Both the position numbers and the translations under genes were made by a program. Shown in pieces: positions 31,196 through 39,687 of a stretch of DNA of 64,000 bases. The number at the start of each line of letters is the position of its first letter. Within the stretch, counting starts at the first letter, position 1. Under the pieces are notes generated by a model, which was not told the DNA's origin, did not search any database, and saw nothing but the letters and a program-made list of their open reading frames with translations. Origin of the DNA: an uncultured Sphingomonas sp. (GTDB lineage: Bacteria > Pseudomonadota > Alphaproteobacteria > Sphingomonadales > Sphingomonadaceae); contig NZ_CALMPA010000038.1 of the NCBI RefSeq assembly GCF_937871615.1, positions 62,001 through 126,000 of the forward strand, in the 5' to 3' direction.

Positions 31196-32679
31196 TACAT
31201 TTTGCCCGCGGAAGCGCCAGAATGAAGTGCCAATCGTAAACCTTTTCTGTCGATTACGACATCTTTCAGGGTCGGGTTAGCAATAAGTTCTCGTAGCAAT
31301 TTCATCAACGGCGCAGCCTCCGGAGTATAGGTTGCGCGGCTGGGTCCCATCGCAAGCATTGCGTCGACCTGATCCGCCGGCATCACGGCGCGCAACAGAA
31401 ATTCCTCATCGTCCAGATGCGCGCCAAACTTGCGACGGAGATCCGAATAGTCAGGGAAATCCGGTTCACCAGCTATCTCCTTTGCCCGCGGTCGATCCAT
31501 GATGACATCCAGGATCACCGGATCGATTGGGCTCGTCGGACGCCCAAGCTTGCCCATTGCATAGCGCAAAATCTGATCCGATACCTGAACGTACCGCTGG
31601 CCGCTGACGATATTTGTTGTCGCCTGCGTCATCACCATCTGGGGAAAGGGCGTTACCATGATAGGATATCCAAGTTCAGCACGAACACGCTCCGTCTCTT
31701 CGACTACCGCGCCAAAAAGGTGCTCGAGCTTCAGTTCACTCAGTTGTCGACGAGTGGTGGTCATCACCCCTCCCGCGATCTGGTGACGCAGAAAACTGGC
31801 ATCGAAGGCTTGAGGCGTGCCCGGTTGGAGGCCTTCCGCCTTAGCCAGACGCCACCAATAATCGGTAACGTTTGCTAGAGCCCTGTCATCGATCGGCACA
31901 CTATGGCCTGCTTCCCGCAAATTCGCGACAAGCCTACCGGCCTCGGGCAACGAACTGCCATCCCCGAGGGGGCCGATACCGACATGAATGCCATCGACAG
32001 CTCCGCAATCGGCGGCCGCCAAAGCGGTAAGTGGACCATAACCGATCGTGCAGTGCGGGTGGACTTCCAGCGATTTCCCGCCGATCACCGCCTTGATCGC
32101 CGGTGCGAGTGTCTTCACGCGATCTGGAGATAGCAGGCCGCCCGGATCTTTGATGTAGAACAGGTCGATATGGGGCGATCTGGCGAGTTTCGCTGCGAAA
32201 TCTGCATAGAATGCATCATCGTGCACGGCAGAGAGGGTGAATGTCAGCGCCGCCATAACTTGCGCATCACCCTCTTCTTTGATGAGCTGAGCTGCTTCAA
32301 GAACCGCATCTATGTCATGCATGGGATCAAGAACAATGAAGCGGCCGATGCCATTATGTTGGAGCCGGCGATAGACGATTCGCATAAATTCGGGACCAGC
32401 CTGCTGCCAAGCAATGAATCGTAGGCCGGTGGTGATAAATTGAAGCGGTGTGTTGGGCATGGCAGCCCGGACACGCCTGATACGCTCCCAGGGATTGTTA
32501 CGGAAATAACGCACTGCTACGGCCATGTGGGTCGATGATGTGAAATCGATTGCTCTAAAGCCTACGCGATCCATCTGGCCGGCGACCTGGAGGATCTTTG
32601 CTGTATCGAGGCCTGTCGCGCCCCACAGCGACTGGTTGCCATCGCGCACCGAAACGTCGACGAGATTTATTTCAGCCAT
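31195..32679 (-). CDS. Carboxyltransferase subunit of a biotin-dependent carboxylase
   Basis: A 494-residue TIM-barrel carboxyltransferase related to pyruvate carboxylase and oxaloacetate decarboxylase alpha. N-terminal motif DVSVRDGNQSLWGATGLDT; lysine normally carbamylated in FYIKDPGGLLSPDRV; metal His pair in EVHPHCTIGYGP. The usual HxHDTSG motif reads HPHCTIG here, so the Asp is replaced by Cys while Thr is kept. No biotin domain is attached; biotin is carried by the separate BCCP gene. Its start overlaps the biotin carboxylase gene by eight bases. Three separate subunits and the changed motif fit a ketone carboxylase rather than ordinary pyruvate carboxylase, but this is inference. Confidence 0.87.
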   Translation of the reverse strand: MAEINLVDVSVRDGNQSLWGATGLDTAKILQVAGQMDRVGFRAIDFTSSTHMAVAVRYFRNNPWERIRRVRAAMPNTPLQFITTGLRFIAWQQAGPEFMRIVYRRLQHNGIGRFIVLDPMHDIDAVLEAAQLIKEEGDAQVMAALTFTLSAVHDDAFYADFAAKLARSPHIDLFYIKDPGGLLSPDRVKTLAPAIKAVIGGKSLEVHPHCTIGYGPLTALAAADCGAVDGIHVGIGPLGDGSSLPEAGRLVANLREAGHSVPIDDRALANVTDYWWRLAKAEGLQPGTPQAFDASFLRHQIAGGVMTTTRRQLSELKLEHLFGAVVEETERVRAELGYPIMVTPFPQMVMTQATTNIVSGQRYVQVSDQILRYAMGKLGRPTSPIDPVILDVIMDRPRAKEIAGEPDFPDYSDLRRKFGAHLDDEEFLLRAVMPADQVDAMLAMGPSRATYTPEAAPLMKLLRELIANPTLKDVVIDRKGLRLALHSGASAGKM

Positions 32680-34009
32680 TGTTCAAATTTCCGAAGAAGC
32701 GGGTGTCGACGTCGCCGGCACGGAATCGCGGATCAGCCGCGATAATGGCGTGAAGCCCAGCTGTTGAATCCATGCCTTCTAGCTCGAATACCGATAAGGC
32801 AGCAGTCAGGCGCTCAATAGCCTCGGCTCGGTCGTTGCCATGGACAATGAGCTTCCCGGCGAGGGAGTCGTAAAAGGGCGGGACGAGGCCGCCATTGAAT
32901 ATATGGGTATCGACGCGTATGCCTTCGCCCGCCGGCCACTTGGCCGATGCGGCGCGCCCGGGCGAGGGCTGGAAATCTTCGCGCCAGTTTTCGGCGTTGA
33001 TGCGCACCTCAATGGCATGACCGCGAGGCCGTATCATCTCCTGTGTCAGCGCCAATTTGCTACCGGCTGCTACTAACAGCTGTTGCTCAATCAGATCGAC
33101 GCCGGTGATCGCTTCCGTTACGGGATGCTCTACCTGGATACGCGCATTCATCTCTAGGAAATAAAAATCGAAAGTAACGGCATCTACCAGAAATTCGACC
33201 GTACCTGCTCCTCGATATGCCAGAAACTTGGCCAAATCGACCGCCGCCTGCTCGATAGCCGTGCGCTTGTCATCGGGAAGAAGGGCTGCTGGAGCTTCCT
33301 CGACCAGCTTCTGGAAGCGGCGCTGTATCGAACAGTCGCGCGTGCCCAGATGAATCGCATTCACACCATCGCCAAGCACCTGCACTTCGATATGCCGGCC
33401 GCTCGTGATAAAGCGCTCGACGTAGATGCGTGGATCCCCGAAGGAAGCCTGCGCTTCAGCCATGGCAAGATCGATCTGACCATCTAGCTGCGATTCATTA
33501 TCGACTCTTTTCATTCCCTTACCGCCGCCCCCGGACACAGCTTTGAGCAATAGCGGATAGCCCGTTTCCTGCGCGCGCCTTCGCGCTTCCTCCTTATCGC
33601 CTGCCTCACCGCCCGGGACCACCGGGAGGCCCGCTTCGATGCCGACCTTACGCGCCATCAGCTTGTCACCCATTGCCTCGAGGCTGGATGAGGAAGGGCC
33701 GACGAAAGCGATCCCCGCTTCCGCGCAAGCACGGGCAAGGCCCACATTTTCGGAGAGAAAGCCATAGCCGGGGTGCAGCGCATCCGCCCCACTTAGTTTG
33801 GTCGCGGCGATCACCTTGGCAACGTCGAGATAGCTTTGCGCCGAGGGAGCCGGACCGACCTTTACGATATGATCCGCCAGCCATGCGGCCGCGCTATTCA
33901 GATCCGCTTCGGACGCCCCAAGGACAGTCTCGATGCCCAGACGCTTTGCTGTGCGAATAACTCTAAAAGCGATTTCGCCGCGATTGGCAATGAGGAGACG
34001 CCTGATCAT
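32672..34009 (-). CDS. Biotin carboxylase subunit
   Basis: A 445-residue ATP-grasp enzyme that carboxylates biotin with ATP and bicarbonate; the length is that of AccC-type proteins. Motifs: LLIANRGEIAFRVIRTAKRL, ATP-binding loop AVSGGGGKGMKRV, EMNARIQVEHPVTEAITGVD with the catalytic region. The start is ATG 34009, overlapping the BCCP stop by four bases (ATGA); the open frame to 34087 is inside BCCP. It is an extra plasmid copy next to a specialised carboxyltransferase, not part of the fatty-acid accBC pair. Confidence 0.93.
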   Translation of the reverse strand: MIRRLLIANRGEIAFRVIRTAKRLGIETVLGASEADLNSAAAWLADHIVKVGPAPSAQSYLDVAKVIAATKLSGADALHPGYGFLSENVGLARACAEAGIAFVGPSSSSLEAMGDKLMARKVGIEAGLPVVPGGEAGDKEEARRRAQETGYPLLLKAVSGGGGKGMKRVDNESQLDGQIDLAMAEAQASFGDPRIYVERFITSGRHIEVQVLGDGVNAIHLGTRDCSIQRRFQKLVEEAPAALLPDDKRTAIEQAAVDLAKFLAYRGAGTVEFLVDAVTFDFYFLEMNARIQVEHPVTEAITGVDLIEQQLLVAAGSKLALTQEMIRPRGHAIEVRINAENWREDFQPSPGRAASAKWPAGEGIRVDTHIFNGGLVPPFYDSLAGKLIVHGNDRAEAIERLTAALSVFELEGMDSTAGLHAIIAADPRFRAGDVDTRFFGNLNNG

Positions 34010-34479
34010 TTGACGAGCATCAAAATGGCGCCGGCATCTACCATCGCGCCATTCTCGACTAAGATTTCCGCGATCTCGCCTGCACAAGCTGCGGGGACGG
34101 GATTGAAGAGCTTCATGGTCTCGATGATACCGACATTGGATTCTGCCTCGACGCTGCTGCCGACCTCAACGAAGTATGCAGTTCCAGGAGCTGGGGAGCG
34201 GTAAAAGACGCCAGGCAAAGGTGCGCGAATGGCATGCATGCCTTCGGGAACCGGGATTTCTTCCTGACCCGACTGGGCAGTCGCCCCGGCAGGCGACGCT
34301 TCGTCTTCGAGCGACCACGCCTGGCTCCAGCCTTCCCCTTGACCTTCTCCTGCATCGGCCCTGCTGACGCGAAGCCGATAGCGATCGGTTCGGATGTCCA
34401 ACCGATCATATTGACTGCCTTTCAGGATTGTGACGATTTCGTTCACATCCTCAGGACTTAGAGGCAGATCACCTTTCAC
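34006..34479 (-). CDS. Biotin carboxyl carrier protein
   Basis: A 157-residue BCCP. The biotinylated lysine lies in GIIETMKLFNPVPAAC near residue 122, followed by the expected second half of the beta barrel (GEIAEILVENGAMVDAGAIL). The N-terminal part (SPEDVNEIVTILKGSQYDRL) resembles the AccB N-terminus and is joined by a variable linker. It overlaps both neighbouring genes by four bases, so BCCP, biotin carboxylase and carboxyltransferase are translated as a unit. Confidence 0.94.
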   Translation of the reverse strand: MKGDLPLSPEDVNEIVTILKGSQYDRLDIRTDRYRLRVSRADAGEGQGEGWSQAWSLEDEASPAGATAQSGQEEIPVPEGMHAIRAPLPGVFYRSPAPGTAYFVEVGSSVEAESNVGIIETMKLFNPVPAACAGEIAEILVENGAMVDAGAILMLVK

Positions 34480-35708
34480 GCATGCACTCCGATCTTGAGA
34501 TAATCGCGGGCCGCGAGAATGATGCGGTCAGCAAACACTTCATCATTAAAGTGAGCATCCACCGCTTCGACCGGAATAGCGCTGGGAATGACTTTGCGAA
34601 GATATTCGGCGAAGGGGCCGGGCACATTGATATCGTGGAGATGCCCTTCCGGGCTGTCATGGCTGGAAAAGCCGCCCAACGGTACGAAAAAGCGTACAGG
34701 TCCTTTCGCTTCAATGACCATTTTGGCATAGTGATCGGCCAGATTTCGTAGCTCCTGCATCTGTGTGCGAACAGCAGTCAGCGCAGCATTATGCATGTGA
34801 TAGCGCGTGCCTGGGAACCGCTTCTTAGCCTCCGCTAACGGCCCGCCGATGATGAAATCGGCATTGCCGGGAGCCAAGATCGTCGGAATGCCCTTTCGCA
34901 GCGCCGCCATCGCACGCTCAGGACCACCATCTGTAAGGCCGCCGTGAAGATGGTCGACGATTTCTGTTGCCGACAAATCGAGCACTAGAGCGACATCACG
35001 TCCTTCAACGATCGCATCGAGGGTTCCGCCGCCGCCGCCAGCACAATGGAACACCATGACTTCGTTGCCGTCGTCCTGAAGCGCTTCCCTTACACGTCGA
35101 ACTGATGCTTCGGTAGTACCCAATGTGGTCATAAGAACGAGAGGTCGATCTTCCCTCTGTGCGGCAGGGTCATAACCCTTCGCCATGCCAGCAATAGCGA
35201 GCGCGGCGTTGCGATAGACATCGCGGCTGATCGAATTGATGCCTGAGACATCCGTGACGGCATTGGACATTATGATGTCCTTCGCCCCTACGAATGGTGC
35301 AGTGAACCCCGACGCCATGGTGGAGACCATCAACTTGGGAAGACCATAGGGAAAGGCCTTCATGACCGCTGTGCCAAGCGTTGTTCCCATCGACCCGCCG
35401 ATAGAGATAATGCCGGAGAAGGGTTGCGCCTCATGATGATGAAGGGCAACTCGGATAGCACCCTCGATCATCACAGCCTGGCATTTGCCCTCATGACCAA
35501 GCGCACGCACTCTCTCAATGCTCCACCCCGCCGCTTCAGCAACCTCTTCGGGTGGAATCTCGGGGCTTCCGACCGTACGCCGCACGCTTGGATCGAGATG
35601 GACTATTTCGCATCCAGCTTCTTCAAGGCAGGTTCTGAGAAAACGTCCCTCGAATTCTTTCGTGTCGTGGGTGACGATCATCAGAACAAGTGGCTTCTTT
35701 CCAACCAT
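34476..35708 (-). CDS. Tm-1-like ATP-binding protein (UPF0261)
   Basis: A protein of about 410 residues of the Tm-1/UPF0261 family. Motifs: LMIVTHDTKEFEGRFLRTCL at the start, GIISIGGSMGTTLGTAVMKA, PKLMVSTMASG, TDVSGINSISRDVYRNAALA and VFHCAGGGGGTLDAI. The family has an ATP-binding N-terminal domain. ATG 35708 sits six bases behind GGAG; a TTG at 35768 overlapping the previous stop is possible and would add 20 residues. Its stop overlaps BCCP by four bases. Within this operon it is the only candidate for an ATP-dependent activation (for instance phosphorylation) of the ketone substrate. That role is a hypothesis; UPF0261 proteins are poorly characterised. Confidence 0.83.
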   Translation of the reverse strand: MVGKKPLVLMIVTHDTKEFEGRFLRTCLEEAGCEIVHLDPSVRRTVGSPEIPPEEVAEAAGWSIERVRALGHEGKCQAVMIEGAIRVALHHHEAQPFSGIISIGGSMGTTLGTAVMKAFPYGLPKLMVSTMASGFTAPFVGAKDIIMSNAVTDVSGINSISRDVYRNAALAIAGMAKGYDPAAQREDRPLVLMTTLGTTEASVRRVREALQDDGNEVMVFHCAGGGGGTLDAIVEGRDVALVLDLSATEIVDHLHGGLTDGGPERAMAALRKGIPTILAPGNADFIIGGPLAEAKKRFPGTRYHMHNAALTAVRTQMQELRNLADHYAKMVIEAKGPVRFFVPLGGFSSHDSPEGHLHDINVPGPFAEYLRKVIPSAIPVEAVDAHFNDEVFADRIILAARDYLKIGVHA

Positions 35709-35764
35709 CCTCTTCTCCATTATAGCCCGCTGATTTGCGCACGCTGATAGACCGGCTCCATCAT

Positions 35765-36652
35765 TCAAGAATTCGGGGTACTCAGGCCGAGGATCTCACG
35801 CGCCTCTGCGGAAGATGCGATGTCAATCCCCAGTTCCGTCGCGATGCGGCGGGTTCGAGCCACGAGCTGTTCATTGGTCGCTAACTGCCCGCGGCTATAG
35901 TAAAGATTGTCCTCTAGGCCGACGCGCACGTGTCCGCCCAACAGCATAGCCTGTGTGGTCGCGGGCAGCTGCGCCGCCCCAATCGCCGACACACAGAAAA
36001 TCGACTGCGGCGGCAAAGCCGCGATCATTGCCGCTAGGATATCGTGACTATAGGGCATGGCGCCTTGAAAGCCCTTGTCTGCGCCCAGGACCATATTGAT
36101 GTAGTAGGGAGGCTTGTCATAGCCTTTCTGAATGAGTCGTGTTACATCCTGCAATATATGGGTTGGTGAAAATACCTCCCATTCAGGCTTGATGCCCCTG
36201 TCCGTCATACGCTGCACCAGCGTTTCGCAGCGGCTGGGCGGCGTGATTACGCATATTTCCCGTCCGCCATGGACGTCGACGAAGGTCATGCCATCGAAGG
36301 TCGCCATCTCCGCACCGGCTTCGCAGCCCTTTAGTCGTTCCTCGAAGCTTGATTCGAACAATCCGTCCGGCCTCTCGACAAGCATGTCACCGCTTGATCC
36401 GCCCCCGGTGGAATTGTTTATAATGATGTCGCAGCAATCGCGAATACGTCCGTTAATATCACGGTAAATATCCGCGTTACAAGTTGCGCCATCATCCGGC
36501 CTACGAGCGTGAAGCGCAGCAACTGCTGCCCCTTCCTTGTAAGATGCGTATACGGAAGCTGCAATTTCATCGGGTTGCGTGGGAAGAAGCGAACTCTGCT
36601 TCTTGGATGCCATGCCGCCCGTAGGAGCAACGGTGATAATCAGCTTGCTCAC
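35765..36652 (-). CDS. Divergent beta-keto acid cleavage enzyme (BKACE, DUF849)
   Basis: A 295-residue TIM-barrel enzyme. BKACE proteins convert a beta-keto acid plus acetyl-CoA to acetoacetate plus a new acyl-CoA, with zinc held by an HxH pair and a Glu. Here the typical HLHxRDP motif reads AALHARRPDDG: one zinc His is replaced by Ala and the Asp by Arg. The later GLEDN with the third ligand is intact (RVGLEDNLYYSRG). The N-terminal TVAPTGG and the central IINNSTGGGS are family-like. In the SYK-6 acetovanillone pathway an acetyl-CoA-dependent enzyme turns vanilloylacetate into vanilloyl-CoA, and this gene could act likewise. It overlaps the thioesterase gene by four bases. Confidence 0.85.
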   Translation of the reverse strand: MSKLIITVAPTGGMASKKQSSLLPTQPDEIAASVYASYKEGAAVAALHARRPDDGATCNADIYRDINGRIRDCCDIIINNSTGGGSSGDMLVERPDGLFESSFEERLKGCEAGAEMATFDGMTFVDVHGGREICVITPPSRCETLVQRMTDRGIKPEWEVFSPTHILQDVTRLIQKGYDKPPYYINMVLGADKGFQGAMPYSHDILAAMIAALPPQSIFCVSAIGAAQLPATTQAMLLGGHVRVGLEDNLYYSRGQLATNEQLVARTRRIATELGIDIASSAEAREILGLSTPNS

Positions 36653-37092
36653 GACGAAACACCTTCATGGATGGAGGGAGTGGAAAGCGCGGACACGATT
36701 TCAGGGGGCAATGGAATGCCTCGCAATCTTCCGCTCTCCTGGTCGATGGCAGACCAAACGCGCTTTTCGAATGCCTCGATCGCCAGATCCTCACCTCTGA
36801 AGACGCGATGTGACACCTCAAAACTACTACGGCCAATCTTGGGAACGGAGGTATGCACCTGAATTTCTTCACCAAACCGACTGGGAATATAAAAACGGGC
36901 TCCGGTATCCACCATCGGAAAACCAACAATCCCGTACCTCTCAATCATAGCGCGCTTGTCAATACCGGTCACCATGCGAAAAATCGCGGCGGTGCAGCTG
37001 TCAAACATTCGGAAATACTGGGGATAATAAACTATCCCGGCGGGATCGCAATCACCCCAACTTATCTCAACGGAGATTTTATTTACAAACAT
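36649..37092 (-). CDS. Hotdog-fold acyl-CoA thioesterase (4-hydroxybenzoyl-CoA thioesterase-like)
   Basis: A 147-residue hotdog thioesterase. The catalytic motif WGDCDPAGIVYYPQYFRMFD at residues 13-32 is the signature of the 4-hydroxybenzoyl-CoA thioesterase group, with the nucleophile or base Asp in DPAG. ATG 37092 is taken as the start; a GTG at 37107 would add five residues. Its end overlaps the BKACE gene by four bases, so the two are coupled. Hydrolysis of a benzoyl-type CoA ester to the free acid is the natural role next to BKACE and with pobA in the same region. Confidence 0.88.
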   Translation of the reverse strand: MFVNKISVEISWGDCDPAGIVYYPQYFRMFDSCTAAIFRMVTGIDKRAMIERYGIVGFPMVDTGARFYIPSRFGEEIQVHTSVPKIGRSSFEVSHRVFRGEDLAIEAFEKRVWSAIDQESGRLRGIPLPPEIVSALSTPSIHEGVSS

Positions 37093-37140
37093 GAGGGCAT
37101 GTCTCACGCTATGCCGGACGCCGGACGTGTCGGCGCCGAA

Positions 37141-37824
37141 TTAAACCAGTTCGAATTGAGATATTAGACCGTTTTGCAGGCCTAGTCTCATCAGACGCCC
37201 GCCTGCATCTAGCAACAGTTCATCGTCCCTCGCGTCCTTCAACGTCGCCGTGGCCACGCCAGCCTCTCTAAGCGAGCCAATCGCGTCTTCATGCGAACTG
37301 GAACGCGTCCCACCGGTGCTGCCCATTTGCAATTGAGCGGCAAGATACTGCCTTGCATTTGCGCCATGCTCATGGGCCAGCGCTGCTTGGAAAGCCTGAA
37401 ACGCGGCTCGCTGAGTAACGTGAGCGCCCAAGCGCGGTAATTTACTCGTTCCATAGTTGACAGGCCAAGTCGCTGCTTTCAGGCGACGAATCCGATTACC
37501 TTCACACTCATATATGATAAAGAACTTCACCGTCATCATGTCGCCTGGCGCCAACGGTCCAAACGGAAAGTCTGGCCGCGACTTTAGTGCATGAAAATCC
37601 ATGTCGATCTCACGAAAATGACCCGACGGGCCATCAAAGCCTGTGATAGGCCGAAATATCTCACGGATACCATTTCGAACGAAATGGAACAAATTCAACC
37701 ATTCATCGCGGCCCGTCACCGTTTGACCGCCATCCTCCCAGACCACATCCTCCGTAAACCATTGATCCACGAGATTAACGTAATCCCCGGAATTGAATGC
37801 ATCTATATATGTGGTGAAATCCAT
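37141..37824 (-). CDS. SnoaL/NTF2-like protein, function unknown
   Basis: A 227-residue protein. The first 130 residues have the pattern of an NTF2-like cone fold (TYIDAFNSGDYVNLVDQWFT, EDVVWEDGGQTVTGRDEWLN, HFREIDMDFHALK). The C-terminal 90 residues are Ala/Gln-rich and helical and do not belong to the fold. ATG 37824 is used; TTG at 37839 is an alternative. Proteins of this fold may be small isomerases, hydratases or binding proteins. It lies between the aldehyde dehydrogenase and thioesterase genes in one operon, so a step in the same degradation is likely but not identified. Confidence 0.65.
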   Translation of the reverse strand: MDFTTYIDAFNSGDYVNLVDQWFTEDVVWEDGGQTVTGRDEWLNLFHFVRNGIREIFRPITGFDGPSGHFREIDMDFHALKSRPDFPFGPLAPGDMMTVKFFIIYECEGNRIRRLKAATWPVNYGTSKLPRLGAHVTQRAAFQAFQAALAHEHGANARQYLAAQLQMGSTGGTRSSSHEDAIGSLREAGVATATLKDARDDELLLDAGGRLMRLGLQNGLISQFELV

Positions 37825-37863
37825 TGTTTTAATTCCCAACTGGTAAGTTTGATTAGACTTGGT

Positions 37864-39261
37864 TTAAATCGGAAACTGTCCTGGCAGGGTTTCAACTGTA
37901 ATCCAGCGAGTTTCAGTAAAACTATCGATCCCCTGTTTGCCTCCGAACCGGCCATAGCCAGACGCTCCGGTACCCCCGAAAGGCATCTGCGGCTCGTCAT
38001 GAACCGTGGGCCCATTGATATGACAGATGCCTGATTTGATCCTCTTCGCGAGCATCAACCCCTTTGCGATATCGCGTGTGAAGATAGCCGCAGAAAGCCC
38101 GTATTGGCTGTCATTGGCAATCTCCACCGCTTGGTCGGCATCGCGAGCACGGATTAAGGCCACGACCGGGCCGAAGCTCTCGTCGCGATAGAGATCCATT
38201 GCGGGAGTTACGCCATCAAGCACGATGGCAGACATCACCACATTGTCCCCTTTTCCGCCCGTCAAGATCTTGGCACCTTTCTCGATCGCATCGTCAACCA
38301 ACTCGTTGACGCGGTTCACAGTGCTCATGTCGACCACCGAACCCAGCGGCGCCTTCCCTTCACGCGGGTCGCTCGCGACAAGGGTCGCCGTCTTTGATGC
38401 AAACTTTTCCGCAAAAGCCTCTGCGACTGCGTCAACCACGATAATTCGCTCGGTGCTCATGCAAATTTGGCCTTGGTTCATAAACGCACCAAAAGCTGCC
38501 GCCTTGACGGCTTCGTCGAGATCGGCATCTTCCAGAATCAGGAGCGGCGCCTTACCGCCAAGCTCGAGCAGGCAAGGTTTAAGATTTTCCGCCGCCCGAC
38601 GAGCGATAATCCGACCGACATGGGTGCTGCCAGTAAAGTTGATACGCTTGATCTCTGGCGCGTCGATCAGCGCGCCGACTACTTCTGCAGCATCTTCTGG
38701 CGCATTAGTCACGATATTTACTACCGACTCGGGAAACCCCGCGTCAGCGAAGGCCTCGACGATAAGCGCGTGGGTATTTGGACATAATTCACTAGCTTTG
38801 AGGATCACCGAGTTCCCACAGGCAAGCGGCACCGCGATAGCACGAACGCCGAGAATAATCGGTGCGTTCCAAGGTGCTATCCCAAGCACGACCCCGACAG
38901 GTTCCTTCATCACAAGGGCCAGACAGCCGGGCTTGTCCGAAGGAATTACTTCACCGCATATTTGAGTAGTCAGCGCTGCCGCTTCTCGGACTATACCGGC
39001 AGCAAGTTCCAGATTGAACAATGCCCAACCACGTGTGGACCCAGTCTCTTGCATCATCGAAGCAACAAACTGGTCCTTGCGGGCCTCCAAGGCCGATGCC
39101 GCCCGCAGCAGAACCATGCGACGAGTGTTGGGACCCAGCGCTGCCCAGACCTTTTGACCTTCGGCAGCCCTATTGCCTAAGTTCGGAATGTCAGCGGCCT
39201 GCATAGCCTCAGCCGAGGATGCTACTTCGCCAGTGAGTGGATTGATTCGTTCAAACCGCAT
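37864..39261 (-). CDS. Aldehyde dehydrogenase (aromatic aldehyde, vanillin dehydrogenase-like)
   Basis: A 465-residue NAD(P)-dependent aldehyde dehydrogenase. Catalytic Glu in LLELGGKAPLL, nucleophile Cys in MNQGQICMSTERII, cofactor loop INFTGSTHVGRIIA, and the C-terminal PFGGTGASGYGRFGG are present. Sequence style resembles salicylaldehyde/vanillin dehydrogenases. It lies in the same operon as the lignostilbene dioxygenase, whose product is a hydroxybenzaldehyde, so oxidation of 4-hydroxybenzaldehyde or vanillin to the acid is the likely job. The exact substrate cannot be read from the sequence. Confidence 0.88.
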   Translation of the reverse strand: MRFERINPLTGEVASSAEAMQAADIPNLGNRAAEGQKVWAALGPNTRRMVLLRAASALEARKDQFVASMMQETGSTRGWALFNLELAAGIVREAAALTTQICGEVIPSDKPGCLALVMKEPVGVVLGIAPWNAPIILGVRAIAVPLACGNSVILKASELCPNTHALIVEAFADAGFPESVVNIVTNAPEDAAEVVGALIDAPEIKRINFTGSTHVGRIIARRAAENLKPCLLELGGKAPLLILEDADLDEAVKAAAFGAFMNQGQICMSTERIIVVDAVAEAFAEKFASKTATLVASDPREGKAPLGSVVDMSTVNRVNELVDDAIEKGAKILTGGKGDNVVMSAIVLDGVTPAMDLYRDESFGPVVALIRARDADQAVEIANDSQYGLSAAIFTRDIAKGLMLAKRIKSGICHINGPTVHDEPQMPFGGTGASGYGRFGGKQGIDSFTETRWITVETLPGQFPI

Positions 39262-39321
39262 GTTTCCACCTCTTTAGTGGTAAATAGAAGATCAATGGAG
39301 AAAGCAGGCCGTCCCTACGAA

Positions 39322-39687
39322 TCAGAAATTAAATCTAGCTCGAATTCCGTAAGTCCGAGGAGCTTCAAGTGTAACTACAGGAAGACCGACGATTGGTTGT
39401 ACAAACGAGGTCGCCTTTAACGTCTCGTTCTCGATATTATCGATATACACAGCAACAGAGTAGCGGTTTTCAGGGCCGCGCCATGTCAAACTCGCATTCG
39501 ACATCATATATCCTTGCTGAGCGAGATCGTCCAGCGGGTAGGCGTCGTTATAGGCTGTCAGTCGTTCGTTTTCGGGACCAAAGAACCATTCGTTCCCGAC
39601 GATCGCGGAAAATTCCGTGAGTGCTGCGCGCATTGACGCCTCAGTCACGCCGTTAGGCAATATCATGGTCATACTCCCGGAACCCAA
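39322..39687 (-). pseudogene. C-terminal remnant of a TonB-dependent receptor
   Basis: About 115 codons with typical last strands of an outer-membrane receptor: LTAYNDAYPLDDLAQQGYMM, then SVAVYIDNIENETLKATSFV and a final ...YGIRARFNF ending in Phe. A complete receptor has 700 or more residues, so plug and most of the barrel are missing. The fragment begins directly at the end of the dioxygenase gene, overlapping it by 19 bases in another frame, which marks a deletion junction. An aromatic-compound uptake receptor was probably once part of the operon. Confidence 0.85.
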
